From CAZTNW01 sp964614945 (lineage in GTDB: Bacteria > Caldisericota > JANLFM01), in assembly GCA_964614945.1 (NCBI GenBank), contig CAZTNW010000001.1:310001-374000 (forward strand): a DNA stretch of 64,000 bases. The letters are read 5' to 3'. The notes below the pieces were generated by a model. That model saw only the letters and a list, made by a program, of their open reading frames with translations. It made no database searches and was not told where the DNA came from. Of the stretch, positions 53,401 to 60,369 are shown piece after piece. How positions within the stretch are numbered: position 1 is the stretch's first letter; each line of letters starts with the position of its first letter. The position numbers were made by a program, and so were the translations under genes.

Positions 53401-53509
53401 TGTCGGCCTGCAGTGGGACTTAGATGCACAGACCACGCAAATCACACTCGAAGCATCTATTGCGCAGAGCGTGATCGCCGCTTTGAAGAATTTAATGACT
53501 ACCCGCTAA
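50453..53509 (+). CDS. Baseplate hub/tail-tip protein with FN3 modules
   Basis: 1018 residues. GTG start overlapping the previous stop. Two to three FN3 modules in the first 330 residues, an Ig-like domain (Y-V-E-I-K-I-D-Y), then a long part (S-L-R-E-V-L-E-Y-I-V-Q-F-T-G-D-E-F, N-V-Q-E-R-T-E-Q-I-I-N-S-A-K-L) resembling gp27/siphophage tail-hub proteins. Probably the distal tail hub that opens the host envelope. Confidence 0.7.
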   Translation: MKATGYKFDIYRSTSEGGAYTKIAELQGNIFEYLDGDLSVDQAYWYKLKTVDPQTGLESDFTTPVSCLARAETPPSVPTGLSVTSNDKKVSLQWVASTKGTHYIEQYLIYRSDDGSDYYLVGCSTVTTFTDYGVEYGSSYHYVVSARDIMGIESDKSAPVQTTVAGAYIDPPTNLEAVAGADAVKLSWTASLNAARYKVYKNNSYVGETTETSFIEIDANHVSRTYRVKAVTNTEKESAPSSPAVATPVPPSAAITSPASPHTTYSGSVELKGTSQEDFSIKYVEIKIDYGGGKIEYTRAGGAKDWHCLVQLDGNCTVYARAESKAGNISAWSNSISITVSAPGRVYKRTGDTWTLLDNTYNVTVEKKLNAANTASFSTTSKQLESKNYICIRASDNIYFSGRVLDSSHSNEFDWSYALVDDSGELINVYVDELDDDWRRENNINSVLLELFKSANRKGFIKIGIEAISDFAHPCAGLPLDEKSLREVLEYIVQFTGDEFYYDCKLGKIVFFTPPTNPSSSGLVLEYGQNISTWNVQERTEQIINSAKLTYSIENFPVKADALTEFAVKKQILGFPDKGRFQPFLGVICADYSRVYYTVEAPPVEAWFPIIVNHPMRDWTFSFKIGRAAFTEDKGRPAALPTDLPPDFHVVFQLREIKVSSRQGIGPTILDDPNPLVLQKEFIYAGLGIPHYKEGGTIKQFNVSFAAEGTETEEKFYYCRVAFFQEAGGGVDLRNCYIVSWVNDKFGANVWGTTPPWGTDYFWTASGEVSQSIHMPPKAGKNCIGMMSGPYINPSQGGGKITSPRGLGLRFGDYTSLSLYLCGSILVTLYPLYHPPVCRTARTTPHLVSSMLDPNWEEIKLPLALNSDQEDYVLDYFDITPDLYGVAHIDDLAFVGALDKKISKSITDFIPGSTSIEDYGRCLWRESRRFPSTGLAQKYIENLLTKHHQPLTSITFAYPYLSNLNLGNTIEFHLPDYADTKRIVGLQWDLDAQTTQITLEASIAQSVIAALKNLMTTR

Positions 53510-53530
53510 GAACATTTAACGGTTGGAGGT

Positions 53531-53740
53531 ATGCGCCGATTTCTCCCCGTGCCCGAAGGCAGGGATATCCTCGGCGCGACGTTGACGATGAGGTTTAAAA
53601 AAATATTTTTGACCATTGCGCTAATTCTCTTCTTCGCCCTTATTGTCATCTTCGCCCTTATTGTCATCTCTCAAACGGTGGCCTCTCCTCTAATTTTTCC
53701 CATCGAGTTCGGCGAGCCACCCCCCATAGTGATTCCCTAA
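53531..53740 (+). CDS. Small membrane or secreted protein (69 aa, start uncertain)
   Basis: A hydrophobic helix (F-L-T-I-A-L-I-L-F-F-A-L-I-V-I-F-A-L-I-V-I) is followed by a short tail F-P-I-E-F-G-E-P-P-P. The end resembles the I-M-P-T-E-C-G-E-P stretch of the lysin that follows. ATG 53531 is one base from its GGAGG, so translation may instead begin at ATG 53588. Probably a lysis accessory protein. Confidence 0.5.
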   Translation: MRRFLPVPEGRDILGATLTMRFKKIFLTIALILFFALIVIFALIVISQTVASPLIFPIEFGEPPPIVIP

Positions 53741-53758
53741 GCTCAAAAAGGAGTAAAC

Positions 53759-54952
53759 ATGTCTAAGACAGTCGTTGCTGTCCTGCTGACAGCCATATTT
53801 ACATTCGCCCCCGTGCCTTCGCGCACCATCCCCATTATGCCCACCGAATGCGGTGAACCGACACTAATTGCCTCACAATCCGACGACGGCAGTTTCTTCA
53901 CCCCCCGCGCTATCGTCATCCATCACTCCGGCTCTTGGCCCTGGGATGGATATGACAATTGGGATATGTGGGCCGGTTACCGCCGCTACCACATGGAAAC
54001 CGTCCACCCTGGAGTCTGGCCCCAGGAGATCGGCAAGCTCGTCGCTCAAGAAGGTTATCCCGATGGGCTGACGTGGCCCGATCGCCTTGGGCGTAATGAC
54101 ATAGATTATCATTGGGGGGTCGGCACGAATGGAGAAATCATCCCCGGACGCGACGAGCGAGAAGTGGGATGGCACGCCGGAGGCCGCCTCCCAGGCAAAC
54201 CGGAAATTAACACATACGCTCTAGGTGTGTGTTTCATCGGTAATTTCTGCGAAACGGCACCCACAGAGATTCAATACCAAGCGGGGGTAAAGCTGGTAGC
54301 GGAGCTGGCGTTGAAATACAAAATAAATTTTCAGGAAATATGGGGGCACTGGGAAATCCGCTATTTGGCGGGAGAGGGAATCAGCACTTCATGCCCCGGA
54401 AGATATTTCCCCCTCGAAAAATTCAAAGAAGATGTAAGAATGCTGATCGCCGGATTCTACGACATTAGCTATCAGCATTGGGCTTTCCCGTCGGTACTCA
54501 AGCTCTGTCAGCTCGGAATCGTGCGGGGATTTGAAAATAAAACGCTCCACCCCTCCGGCATGATTACCCGGGCAGAGTTTATCTATTCCCTCTGGAAGAT
54601 TGCCGGAGCGCCCCCCTCCACCTACTACCCCTCGGATACGATAGAACACTGGGCCAGGGATGCCATCTCGTGGGGTTACCGCTATAAATTTATAGCGGGT
54701 TACCCCGATGGAACCTTCCGGCCCGACAGGCCCATCACGAGGGCGGAAACAGCGAAGATCGTTTCCGGCTATCTTTCCCGCCCGCCGGTACCCGCTTGCT
54801 CTTTTGTCGATGTGAATATTTTTCACTGGGCCGCCGGATATATCTATTCCGTCAGGGATTTGCTTCAAGGTTACCCCGATGGAACCTTCCGGCCCGACAA
54901 TCAAACCACGAGGGCGGAAGCCTTCGTTATCCTTGGAGGACTCTTACCATGA
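53759..54952 (+). CDS. Endolysin: N-acetylmuramoyl-L-alanine amidase with SLH modules
   Basis: 397 residues. Hydrophobic N-terminal signal (about 1-20). Amidase_2 domain with V-I-H-H-S-G (zinc H55), G-H-W-E near 199 and C-P-G near 211. The C-terminal half holds three SLH-like modules, two with G-Y-P-D-G-T-F-R-P-D. SLH modules bind secondary cell-wall polymers, so the host should carry an S-layer. Unusual for a phage endolysin in also having a signal peptide. Confidence 0.9.
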   Translation: MSKTVVAVLLTAIFTFAPVPSRTIPIMPTECGEPTLIASQSDDGSFFTPRAIVIHHSGSWPWDGYDNWDMWAGYRRYHMETVHPGVWPQEIGKLVAQEGYPDGLTWPDRLGRNDIDYHWGVGTNGEIIPGRDEREVGWHAGGRLPGKPEINTYALGVCFIGNFCETAPTEIQYQAGVKLVAELALKYKINFQEIWGHWEIRYLAGEGISTSCPGRYFPLEKFKEDVRMLIAGFYDISYQHWAFPSVLKLCQLGIVRGFENKTLHPSGMITRAEFIYSLWKIAGAPPSTYYPSDTIEHWARDAISWGYRYKFIAGYPDGTFRPDRPITRAETAKIVSGYLSRPPVPACSFVDVNIFHWAAGYIYSVRDLLQGYPDGTFRPDNQTTRAEAFVILGGLLP

Positions 54953-55413
54953 TTTCGAAGGAAAGGAGGCTGCAAGGCCCCAGGAAACGTTTGTATGGCA
55001 ATGGTAGCAAGACACCGCCGAGGGATAAAAAACGCCGAGAAACGCAAAATAAGGGGCGGTTTTCGAAGCTCTCCGAAAAAATTCTAAACTTCCTTCTATC
55101 ACCCCCCAAGGGGATCGTCGTTTCTCTCTGGATTCTCGCAATTCTTTGCCTTTCCCTGGCAGGGGCAAGTTTACGCGGCGGAGGATCGGTCAAAATGGTG
55201 GTCAATCTTGTGGGATTGATCAGTGCCGAAATCTATATCGGCCAGTTGGAGGTCTACGCGGGAGATCAAAAAGTTTCCGAAGTTTCCATCCCGGTGGAGA
55301 TTAAGAACGGCAAGGCTTATGTCGGCGGCGAACCTCTCAGAGATAATTGGGAAAAACAGGGCTTCACCGTCGTCTGGGACGGAGAGAACCAGAGAATTGT
55401 AGCGATTAAATGA
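54949..55413 (+). CDS. Single-TM protein with beta-rich extracytoplasmic domain
   Basis: 154 residues. Positively charged N-terminus, one TM segment (residues about 59-76, S-L-W-I-L-A-I-L-C-L-S-L-A-G-A), then a beta-rich C-terminus (K-N-G-K-A-Y-V-G-G-E-P-L-R-D) like the copper-amine-oxidase-N fold common in extracytoplasmic proteins. ATG 54949 has GGAGG upstream and overlaps the endolysin stop. Possible lysis or membrane accessory. Confidence 0.6.
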   Translation: MISKERRLQGPRKRLYGNGSKTPPRDKKRRETQNKGRFSKLSEKILNFLLSPPKGIVVSLWILAILCLSLAGASLRGGGSVKMVVNLVGLISAEIYIGQLEVYAGDQKVSEVSIPVEIKNGKAYVGGEPLRDNWEKQGFTVVWDGENQRIVAIK

Positions 55414-55925
55414 AAATAATCCTCGAACCTTCCGATCCGTCAAAAAACACAAAAAAATTTTTGCGACTCCTAAAAAAATACGCACCCCTCCTGGGACTGA
55501 AGGACTGGCGATTTATCCTGCAAGAAATAGATGAGCAGAATACTATTGCTGCCACAGCGTGCGATTATTCGGGACGTCGCGCCGCTTTTTTTATTAATCG
55601 CACCGAAACCGCAATGCAGGATGAGTATTCCGCTCACGCGACAGTCCTGCACGAGCTTTCTCACTGTCTCGCCGGAGGGATGAAGCGTGCCGCGGAAGAA
55701 ATCGTCAAAACCTACAACCATCACCTGAAGCTCCCCCTCCCGACTTCCGACCTCATAGAGGAACTCGCCCTGGATAGTTACTGCCTGGCGGAAGAAAATC
55801 TGGCCGATCATCTAGCCGGTATCTTTCAAAACCTTGTGGGGGAAAAAAATGAGAATGTTGCGGATTCCCATAACAGAAGAAGACAAAAAAAGATTGATAG
55901 CTCTAAAAGAAAAAACAAGGGCTAA
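55410..55925 (+). CDS. Zinc metallopeptidase-like protein (HExxH)
   Basis: 171 residues with H81-E-L-S-H85, a gluzincin-like site in a helix, and a later Glu-rich segment (L-I-E-E-L-A-L-D). The C-terminus is basic. Likely a small phage metallopeptidase. ATG overlaps the previous stop. Confidence 0.6.
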   Translation: MKIILEPSDPSKNTKKFLRLLKKYAPLLGLKDWRFILQEIDEQNTIAATACDYSGRRAAFFINRTETAMQDEYSAHATVLHELSHCLAGGMKRAAEEIVKTYNHHLKLPLPTSDLIEELALDSYCLAEENLADHLAGIFQNLVGEKNENVADSHNRRRQKKIDSSKRKNKG

Positions 55926-56016
55926 AACCTTTGCGGGGGTCTTTTTCAGGGCCCTCTACCTGCTGGAGCAGTTATACAAATACAAGGAGGACAAAGAATG
56001 TTCTACACCTTCCTAG
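55849..56016 (+). CDS. Small ribbon-helix-helix-like protein
   Basis: 55 residues from ATG 55849, with GGGGG upstream. R-I-P-I-T-E-E-D-K-K-R-L-I-A-L-K-E-K-T resembles an RHH DNA-binding motif. Overlaps both the metallopeptidase and the holin genes. The longer track start at 55834 is inside the upstream gene. Confidence 0.5.
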   Translation: MRMLRIPITEEDKKRLIALKEKTRAKTFAGVFFRALYLLEQLYKYKEDKECSTPS

Positions 56017-56330
56017 GTGTTTTAATTTTAGGTATTGAACGGGTCACCCAGATGGTCAAAAATTATTTTGTCGGCTGGCATCCCGTTTCGATTTCCGTGC
56101 TGGTCGGCGGAATATTGGGAATCCCCTTCGGGCTCTGCCTGCCCGAACTGGGAGGCTTTTTTGCCGATCTTTCCTGGCCCCTGTTGTTGTTAGCGGGGGC
56201 CCTGAGCGGGATCGTGGCGTCTCTACCCGCCAACATTGTTCACGACCTTTGGGGGTGGGTCCAGAAGAACGCCGGCTTGCCGCCGGAGATCATGAAATTG
56301 CTTGGAGAAATCGCCAAGAAGAAGAAGTAG
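55998..56330 (+). CDS. Holin
   Basis: 110 residues with AAGGAGG at its start. Three hydrophobic segments (L-G-V-L-I-L-G, I-S-V-L-V-G-G-I-L-G-I-P, L-L-L-L-A-G-A-L-S-G-I-V) and a basic C-terminus (I-A-K-K-K-K), typical of phage holins. It lies in the lysis cassette, after the lysin-accessory genes. Confidence 0.75.
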   Translation: MFYTFLGVLILGIERVTQMVKNYFVGWHPVSISVLVGGILGIPFGLCLPELGGFFADLSWPLLLLAGALSGIVASLPANIVHDLWGWVQKNAGLPPEIMKLLGEIAKKKK

Positions 56331-56337
56331 AAAAAGA

Positions 56338-56366
56338 GAGGGGGCGGGTCCCGCCCCCTCTTGACT
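56338..56366. terminator. Strong hairpin ending the lysis operon
   Basis: Stem gagggggcggg/cccgccccctc (11 bp, tiny loop) followed by ttgactt. It stands between convergent genes (holin ending at 56330 and the gene at 56389 on the minus strand) and may stop both. Confidence 0.7.
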
Positions 56367-56388
56367 TACCTCCTTCCTTGCGGTATGA

Positions 56389-56586
56389 TCATTCTGGTAC
56401 AGTAGTGGGAGCAACTGCGGTCGGGTCACCTTCTTGCAGTTGCTCCTTTTCTATCTCGCCGAGCAGCCAATCCCATTCTTCGAGAAAATCTCTTCTCTGC
56501 CACTCGGTCAGATTAGAATCCCTTCTCACCTCCTCTCGCTTGATTTCCAACAACCTTCGAACTCCCTCTCGTATTGCCCAGCTCAT
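56389..56586 (-). CDS. Hypothetical protein (65 aa)
   Basis: ATG 56586 follows GGAGGG. Mostly charged helix (R-R-L-L-E-I-K-R-E-E-V-R-R-D). The longer track frame upstream overlaps the next gene. No family. Confidence 0.5.
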   Translation of the reverse strand: MSWAIREGVRRLLEIKREEVRRDSNLTEWQRRDFLEEWDWLLGEIEKEQLQEGDPTAVAPTTVPE

Positions 56587-57044
56587 GTACCCTCCAATCC
56601 CCAGTCGGCAGGGGCGACGAACCAATTATCCCAGCCCCATCGCAAAATCCTTGCTCGGTATGCTCCGGTCAGAGCGTAGGACTGAGCATCGGTTTCCGTC
56701 CATAGGTCAAGATCGTAGCCCCGTACGGCCGCTCCACAGTCTACGCATAATACATATCTTCCGCACATTTCCGCATAATGGGGCGCATAAAGAATTGAGC
56801 CGTACGGAATTGTCTCGGGGTCTACTGCGCCGATCCCCCAGGTCGGGAGATAACCAAGAGAAGTTCTTTCATCATAGCCCCCTTCCGCTGAATATCCCGT
56901 TATCCGGACATCCAGCCAGACCTCTTTTTCCAGCGGGGCCAGAGTGGAGGACGGTAAAAAATTAGCCCAGACTGCTCCGCCCCCCAATAGCAGTACTAAG
57001 CAAACAAGGACTAGGAAGTCTTGCTTTTCAAGCGCCACGCCCAC
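56583..57044 (-). CDS. 3D-domain protein (possible lytic transglycosylase)
   Basis: 153 residues. N-terminal hydrophobic signal or anchor (F-L-V-L-V-C-L-V-L-L-L-G-G), then the 3D domain: I-G-A-V-D-P-E-T-I-P-Y-G-S-I and G-Y-D-L-D-L-W-T-E-T-D. These beta-barrel domains, also in MltA, act on peptidoglycan. Probably a wall-active phage protein or morphogenesis factor. Starts at GTG. Confidence 0.75.
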   Translation of the reverse strand: MGVALEKQDFLVLVCLVLLLGGGAVWANFLPSSTLAPLEKEVWLDVRITGYSAEGGYDERTSLGYLPTWGIGAVDPETIPYGSILYAPHYAEMCGRYVLCVDCGAAVRGYDLDLWTETDAQSYALTGAYRARILRWGWDNWFVAPADWGLEGT

Positions 57045-57211
57045 AGACCTTCCCTAACCCTCCTGGTCTCCAACTGATAGCCCTTGCGCCTCAGTTCGAA
57101 GAGGCGCGCACCATAGCGGAAGGCAATCCTGTTTAGCTCGGCGGTATCGTGCCACTTGCCGTCTAATAGGAGGTCAAGGATTTTTTGCTCCTTGGTCTTC
57201 ACTATGCTCAT
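57011..57211 (-). CDS. Winged-helix-like DNA-binding protein (66 aa)
   Basis: ATG 57211 has GGAGG 7 nt upstream. K-I-L-D-L-L-L-D-G-K-W-H-D-T-A-E-L-N-R-I is a winged-helix N-terminal pattern followed by R-L-F-E-L-R-R-K-G-Y. Possibly a phage regulator. Confidence 0.6.
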   Translation of the reverse strand: MSIVKTKEQKILDLLLDGKWHDTAELNRIAFRYGARLFELRRKGYQLETRRVREGLWAWRLKSKTS

Positions 57212-57362
57212 GCTCTTTCCTCCTTTGCGTGGAATTAGAGATAGTATAAATAAGTATTTTCGAGTTGTCAATGTATTTTATCGGCATTTTGAATAAATTT
57301 TCTAACAAAACCAATAATAATAACAGTTGACGGCGCAAAAAAAGTATTCGAGAATTCAAAGC

Positions 57363-57707
57363 ATGGACGAGAAAGAAAAAATTAAAAGGGAGTTGGGAAA
57401 AAGGGTAAAATTTCTTTTGAGAAAACGCCATCTGAATCAAACGCAGGCGGCAAAATTGCTTGGAGTAAGCCAAACCATGATTTCGCAAATCATTAACGGG
57501 AATCAGCACACATCGCTTGCGATGGCAAAAAAACTCGCTGAGATTCTGAAAGTTACAGTGCCAGAGTTGATGGGACTAGAAGAACTCCCCAGGGAAATAG
57601 AGATTGTGGTCAGGGTTAAACCGGGCTCAGACGAGGAGGTGATATTGGAAGAAGCTTATACTCAAATCCGGCGGGCTTTGGAGGAGGAAGGAAAAAGCGA
57701 GAAATAG
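57363..57707 (+). CDS. XRE-family lysogeny repressor (ImmR-like)
   Basis: 114 residues. HTH_3 (residues about 10-65: L-G-K-R-V-K-F-L-L-R-K-R-H-L-N-Q-T-Q-A-A-K-L-L-G-V-S-Q). Paired with the following ImmA-like peptidase gene, as in ICEBs1- and phi105-type modules. ATG 57363 is preferred; the upstream stretch to 57327 is AT-rich leader. Confidence 0.8.
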   Translation: MDEKEKIKRELGKRVKFLLRKRHLNQTQAAKLLGVSQTMISQIINGNQHTSLAMAKKLAEILKVTVPELMGLEELPREIEIVVRVKPGSDEEVILEEAYTQIRRALEEEGKSEK

Positions 57708-57717
57708 GAGAGGGAAA

Positions 57718-58158
57718 ATGGTGGATGTGGATGAACTTCTACGCTCTTTTAATATCGGGCTTTTTGAAAGACCTCTATTTTTCAGTTCGGGCGCTCTTCT
57801 TAAAATTCAAAACAAATGGTATTGCATAATTTCTCTCCTTGAGTCCCCCGCGAGAAAGCGGTTTACCAAGGCGCATGAACTCGCTCACTTTATCCTGCAT
57901 GTTTCGCAAGGTATAAATTATGTTTTTGACATTGATTTATTCTCCCGGGAAAGACTGGAACGAGAAGCTAACGCATGGGCCGCTGAATTATTAATGCCGA
58001 CGGAGCAAGTCTTGCAGGATGTGGACGGAATCGAGCTGAGCGAACCCGAGGAAGTGGAGCAAATTTTGTCTTCCCTTGCCCGGAAATATGAAGTCTCTGC
58101 CGAAGCTATGAGGTGGAGACTGGTAAATCTGAATATTCTTTCAAACGGGGGGAGGTGA
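57718..58158 (+). CDS. ImmA/IrrE-family metallopeptidase
   Basis: 146 residues with H53-E-L-A-H57 and the downstream E-R-E-A-N-A-W-A-A-E-L-L-M-P helix. ImmA-type peptidases cut the repressor and trigger induction after DNA damage or a signal. It starts 10 nt after the repressor gene. Confidence 0.88.
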   Translation: MVDVDELLRSFNIGLFERPLFFSSGALLKIQNKWYCIISLLESPARKRFTKAHELAHFILHVSQGINYVFDIDLFSRERLEREANAWAAELLMPTEQVLQDVDGIELSEPEEVEQILSSLARKYEVSAEAMRWRLVNLNILSNGGR

Positions 58159-58164
58159 AAAAGT

Positions 58165-58458
58165 TTGAAGAAAAATCCAGGCGTGGCAGCAGTTTTGAGT
58201 TTTTTTATTCCAGGGCTAGGACAAATTTACGCGGGCTCAATAGGGGAGGGACTCGGACTTCTGGCGGGTTGTATTTGGTGCAGCTTTCAGTACGCGGCAA
58301 CCGATAGTGTTTTTTTCGGTGTATCCGGAATCCTATGCTGGTTGATATCCGTCGGGGGTGCCTACAAAGAAGTCGAGAGGAAGAACAAAGAAATAGACGC
58401 CAAGAGTCAATCCGCGGCGAAACCCGAAATTAAAGAAGAGATAGAGCCGCCGAAGTAG
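58165..58458 (+). CDS. TM2-like small membrane protein
   Basis: 97 residues, TTG start with GGGAGG upstream. K-N-P-G-V-A-A-V-L-S-F-F-I-P-G-L-G-Q-I-Y-A-G is the N-terminus of the TM2-like family; two to three TM helices and a charged tail follow. Placed between lysogeny genes and the integrase, it may be expressed from the prophage (lysogenic conversion). Confidence 0.65.
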   Translation: MKKNPGVAAVLSFFIPGLGQIYAGSIGEGLGLLAGCIWCSFQYAATDSVFFGVSGILCWLISVGGAYKEVERKNKEIDAKSQSAAKPEIKEEIEPPK

Positions 58459-58499
58459 AAACAACCCTGCCGGATCAAACATTAGTTTTTAGGCCCTTG

Positions 58500-59396
58500 T
58501 CAACTCAACTTGTTCACGGGGCTTGTCTTTCTCTGCACCCTAGCCAGATCCTCTTGGGCCAGACTCAGGTACCTTTGCGTTACCGCATACGAGGTGTGGC
58601 CCAGCAGTCTCCTCACCGTCTCTAAGTCGGCTCCATTCTGCAAATAGGAAGTGGCGGAGGTGTGTCTAAACAGATAAGGGTAAAGCCTTTTAGACCCGAC
58701 CTTCTGCTTGAGAGCACGCAGAATAGAGCGCAGGGCGCAAGAAGTTAATGGTCTGCCGCCTGAGATGGTGAATAGAGCGTCCTCCAGCGGCAAGGCCCTC
58801 CTGCTTCTCAAATAAGCCTGTATCGCTCTCTTGGTCGTCCGGGAGAGGGGGAGAAGTCTCTCGCCGGTCTTGCCGCAGACCTTGATGTAATCGCCCTGAT
58901 AATCCTTCAGGGTAAGGCTCAACAGCTCTCCCGGTCGCAAAGCACAATCTATTAGCAAAAGCAGTAGAGCAAAATTCCTGTGTGAATTTCTTTGCATTTT
59001 TCTTGCAGCATTCAATAGACCTTGAAGATCAGAAGCAGAGAGAGTGGGGAAGAGTCGCTTTGGTATCTTCACCCCTGGAAATCCGATAAAGGGATTTGTT
59101 TTAATGAATCCCTGACTATGTGCCCAGCGACAAAATGTTTTTAGAACTCTCAGGTGCATACCGATACTTTCAGGCCCGTTTCCGGACCCCTTCAGAGAAG
59201 AAACGAAAGAGAAGATATCGGCTTTTTCGAGGTTCTGATCTTTTAAAAAACGAAGAAACTGCTCTAACTTCTCTCGGTAAAACCTAACCGTATTAGGGGA
59301 CAATCCTCGAAGATCACAATGCCCTAGATAGAGAGAAACTAAAGAGCCACTTGCCGTGCTAAAAACCTCATCCTTTTTACCGGCTATAACCCGCAT
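58500..59396 (-). CDS. int: Phage tyrosine integrase
   Basis: 298 residues. Core-binding domain (about 15-105) and catalytic domain with R154 (L-R-P-G-E), K176, R244-H245 (Y-L-F-R-H), H267 (L-G-H) and nucleophile Y276 (Q-R-Y). The first residue of the H-x-L-R-H box is Tyr241 instead of His, a tolerated variation. It ends beside attR, as integrases usually do. ATG 59396 with AAAGG about 11 nt upstream. Confidence 0.92.
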   Translation of the reverse strand: MRVIAGKKDEVFSTASGSLVSLYLGHCDLRGLSPNTVRFYREKLEQFLRFLKDQNLEKADIFSFVSSLKGSGNGPESIGMHLRVLKTFCRWAHSQGFIKTNPFIGFPGVKIPKRLFPTLSASDLQGLLNAARKMQRNSHRNFALLLLLIDCALRPGELLSLTLKDYQGDYIKVCGKTGERLLPLSRTTKRAIQAYLRSRRALPLEDALFTISGGRPLTSCALRSILRALKQKVGSKRLYPYLFRHTSATSYLQNGADLETVRRLLGHTSYAVTQRYLSLAQEDLARVQRKTSPVNKLS

Positions 59397-59430
59397 GAAA
59401 AGCCAACCTTTCTCAATTGGTAGAGCATCT

Positions 59431-59477
59431 GCCTCCGGAGCCGTAGGCTGCAGGTTCGAATCCTGTCGGGCGCACCA
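59431..59477 (+). repeat. attR core (47-bp direct repeat)
   Basis: Identical to attL 6810-6856. Directly before it is ctcaattggtagagc, a D-arm-like sequence of phage origin; the acceptor stem is lost, so this is not a functional tRNA. Confidence 0.95.
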
Positions 59478-59619
59478 GGTAACAGCCTTACGGGATATAG
59501 TAGGTTCCCCAGCAAAAATTGATGATAGTGAGGGTCCTTTCCTCTATTGCAGGAGAAATCCGGAAGGGGTCAGCAGTGATTCTGAAATGGCCTGAAGCGA
59601 TAGGCGGCGGACCTCCCTC

Positions 59620-59647
59620 TTGACAAAATAGCTAAGAAGATTTAAAT
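59620..59647 (+). promoter_or_regulatory. Promoter of the T-box/trpB2 operon
   Basis: TTGACA (59620-59625), 16-nt spacer, TTAAAT (59642-59647). It lies just before the T-box leader. Confidence 0.7.
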
Positions 59648-59664
59648 TCCCTTCAATTTAACAT

Positions 59665-59918
59665 CCGAGAACGGGACGAGTAAGGGCTGTTAAAATCTCA
59701 GAGAGCTGCCGGCAGGTGCGAGGCAGTGATGACACGACCCAGAATGGACCCGGGAGATGGTTCTCCGAAAGGAAACAAGTAGGGGAATCCGGATGGCCCT
59801 CCGTTACAAGGGAAGGATATCGGAGCAGGTCTCCCGTATCTGAAATGAGTGCGCCAAAAGCGAAAAAGGGTGGCACCGCGAAGCGAACCTCCTTCGTCCC
59901 TCAAAAGGAGGTTTTTTT
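59665..59918 (+). promoter_or_regulatory. T-box leader, tryptophan-type
   Basis: Stem I apical sequence gagagctgccggcagg, a specifier loop with TGG (59745-59747, in agaatggaccc), the T-box antiterminator agggtggcaccgcg (59867-59880), then a terminator (aacctcctt/aaggaggtt plus T-run, 59886-59918). Uncharged tRNA-Trp should favour the antiterminator and switch on the downstream genes. The Trp specificity rests on the TGG and on the trpB2 gene. Confidence 0.88.
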
Positions 59919-59928
59919 ATTTGCGGCC

Positions 59929-60369
59929 ATGGCAATCCAGTTCGCCCTTTACAATCTATCTGCCCTCAAGGCGCACGAACAGGTTTCTGTCAGGCACCTG
60001 CTGGAACTCAAGGAAGAGGTGCTGCAGGACCAGGTGCTGAAGCGTCCCCTTGTGGTCGATGTCCAGACCGGGGTGATCCTCGATGGTCACCATCGTTTTC
60101 GCCTGCTTTTGTCTCTTGGCTTTCTTCTTGCCCCTGTCTACCTGGTGAACTACCTGGAAGACCAGGAAGTGCAGGTTTTCAGCAACCGCTCAGAGTTCCA
60201 CATAACGAAGCCGGTCGTGATCGCCCGTGGGTTATCCGGCTTCCTCTTTCCTGTAAAAACCACGCGCCATGTATTTGCCAGACCGATCAACGAACGTCCA
60301 GTTCCCCTGGAAATCCTGAAAGGAGAGAAAAATGAGCAATTATTCAGCTATTCCCGAGAGTTGGTATAA
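59929..60369 (+). CDS. ParB/SerK-like protein (possible free-serine kinase)
   Basis: 146 residues: H16-E17 early, K-R-P-L-V-V-D-V, then D52-G-H-H-R56. This ParB-like D-G-H-H-R layout is shared with archaeal ADP-dependent serine kinase SerK and staphylococcal SbnI, where an early Glu and the Asp of the motif are active. It would make O-phosphoserine. The frame extends upstream to 59716 but that part is T-box RNA; the first ATG after the terminator is used. It overlaps trpB2 by 38 nt. Confidence 0.65.
   Translation: MAIQFALYNLSALKAHEQVSVRHLLELKEEVLQDQVLKRPLVVDVQTGVILDGHHRFRLLLSLGFLLAPVYLVNYLEDQEVQVFSNRSEFHITKPVVIARGLSGFLFPVKTTRHVFARPINERPVPLEILKGEKNEQLFSYSRELV

Larger units (their letters stand above)
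6810..59477. mobile_element. Temperate siphovirus-type prophage integrated in tRNA-Arg
   Basis: Bounded by the 47-bp att repeats. It contains an integrase beside attR, lysogeny regulators, replication genes (annealing protein, DnaB), terminase, portal, capsid, tail tape measure, fibres, holin and endolysin in the canonical order. The major morphogenesis genes are intact, so it could be inducible. A tail-tube-like protein, a G/GT-type frameshift, a long tape measure and no sheath gene point to a long non-contractile tail. Confidence 0.95.

Noticed and set aside
59406..59477. A second functional tRNA-Arg at attR
   Set aside because: The T arm, CCA end and anticodon loop are present, but the 5' acceptor strand does not pair with cgggcgc and the anticodon stem is broken.
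59716..59928. N-terminal extension of the SerK-like protein
   Set aside because: This part of the frame is the T-box leader RNA and terminator; the first ATG after the terminator is the sensible start.
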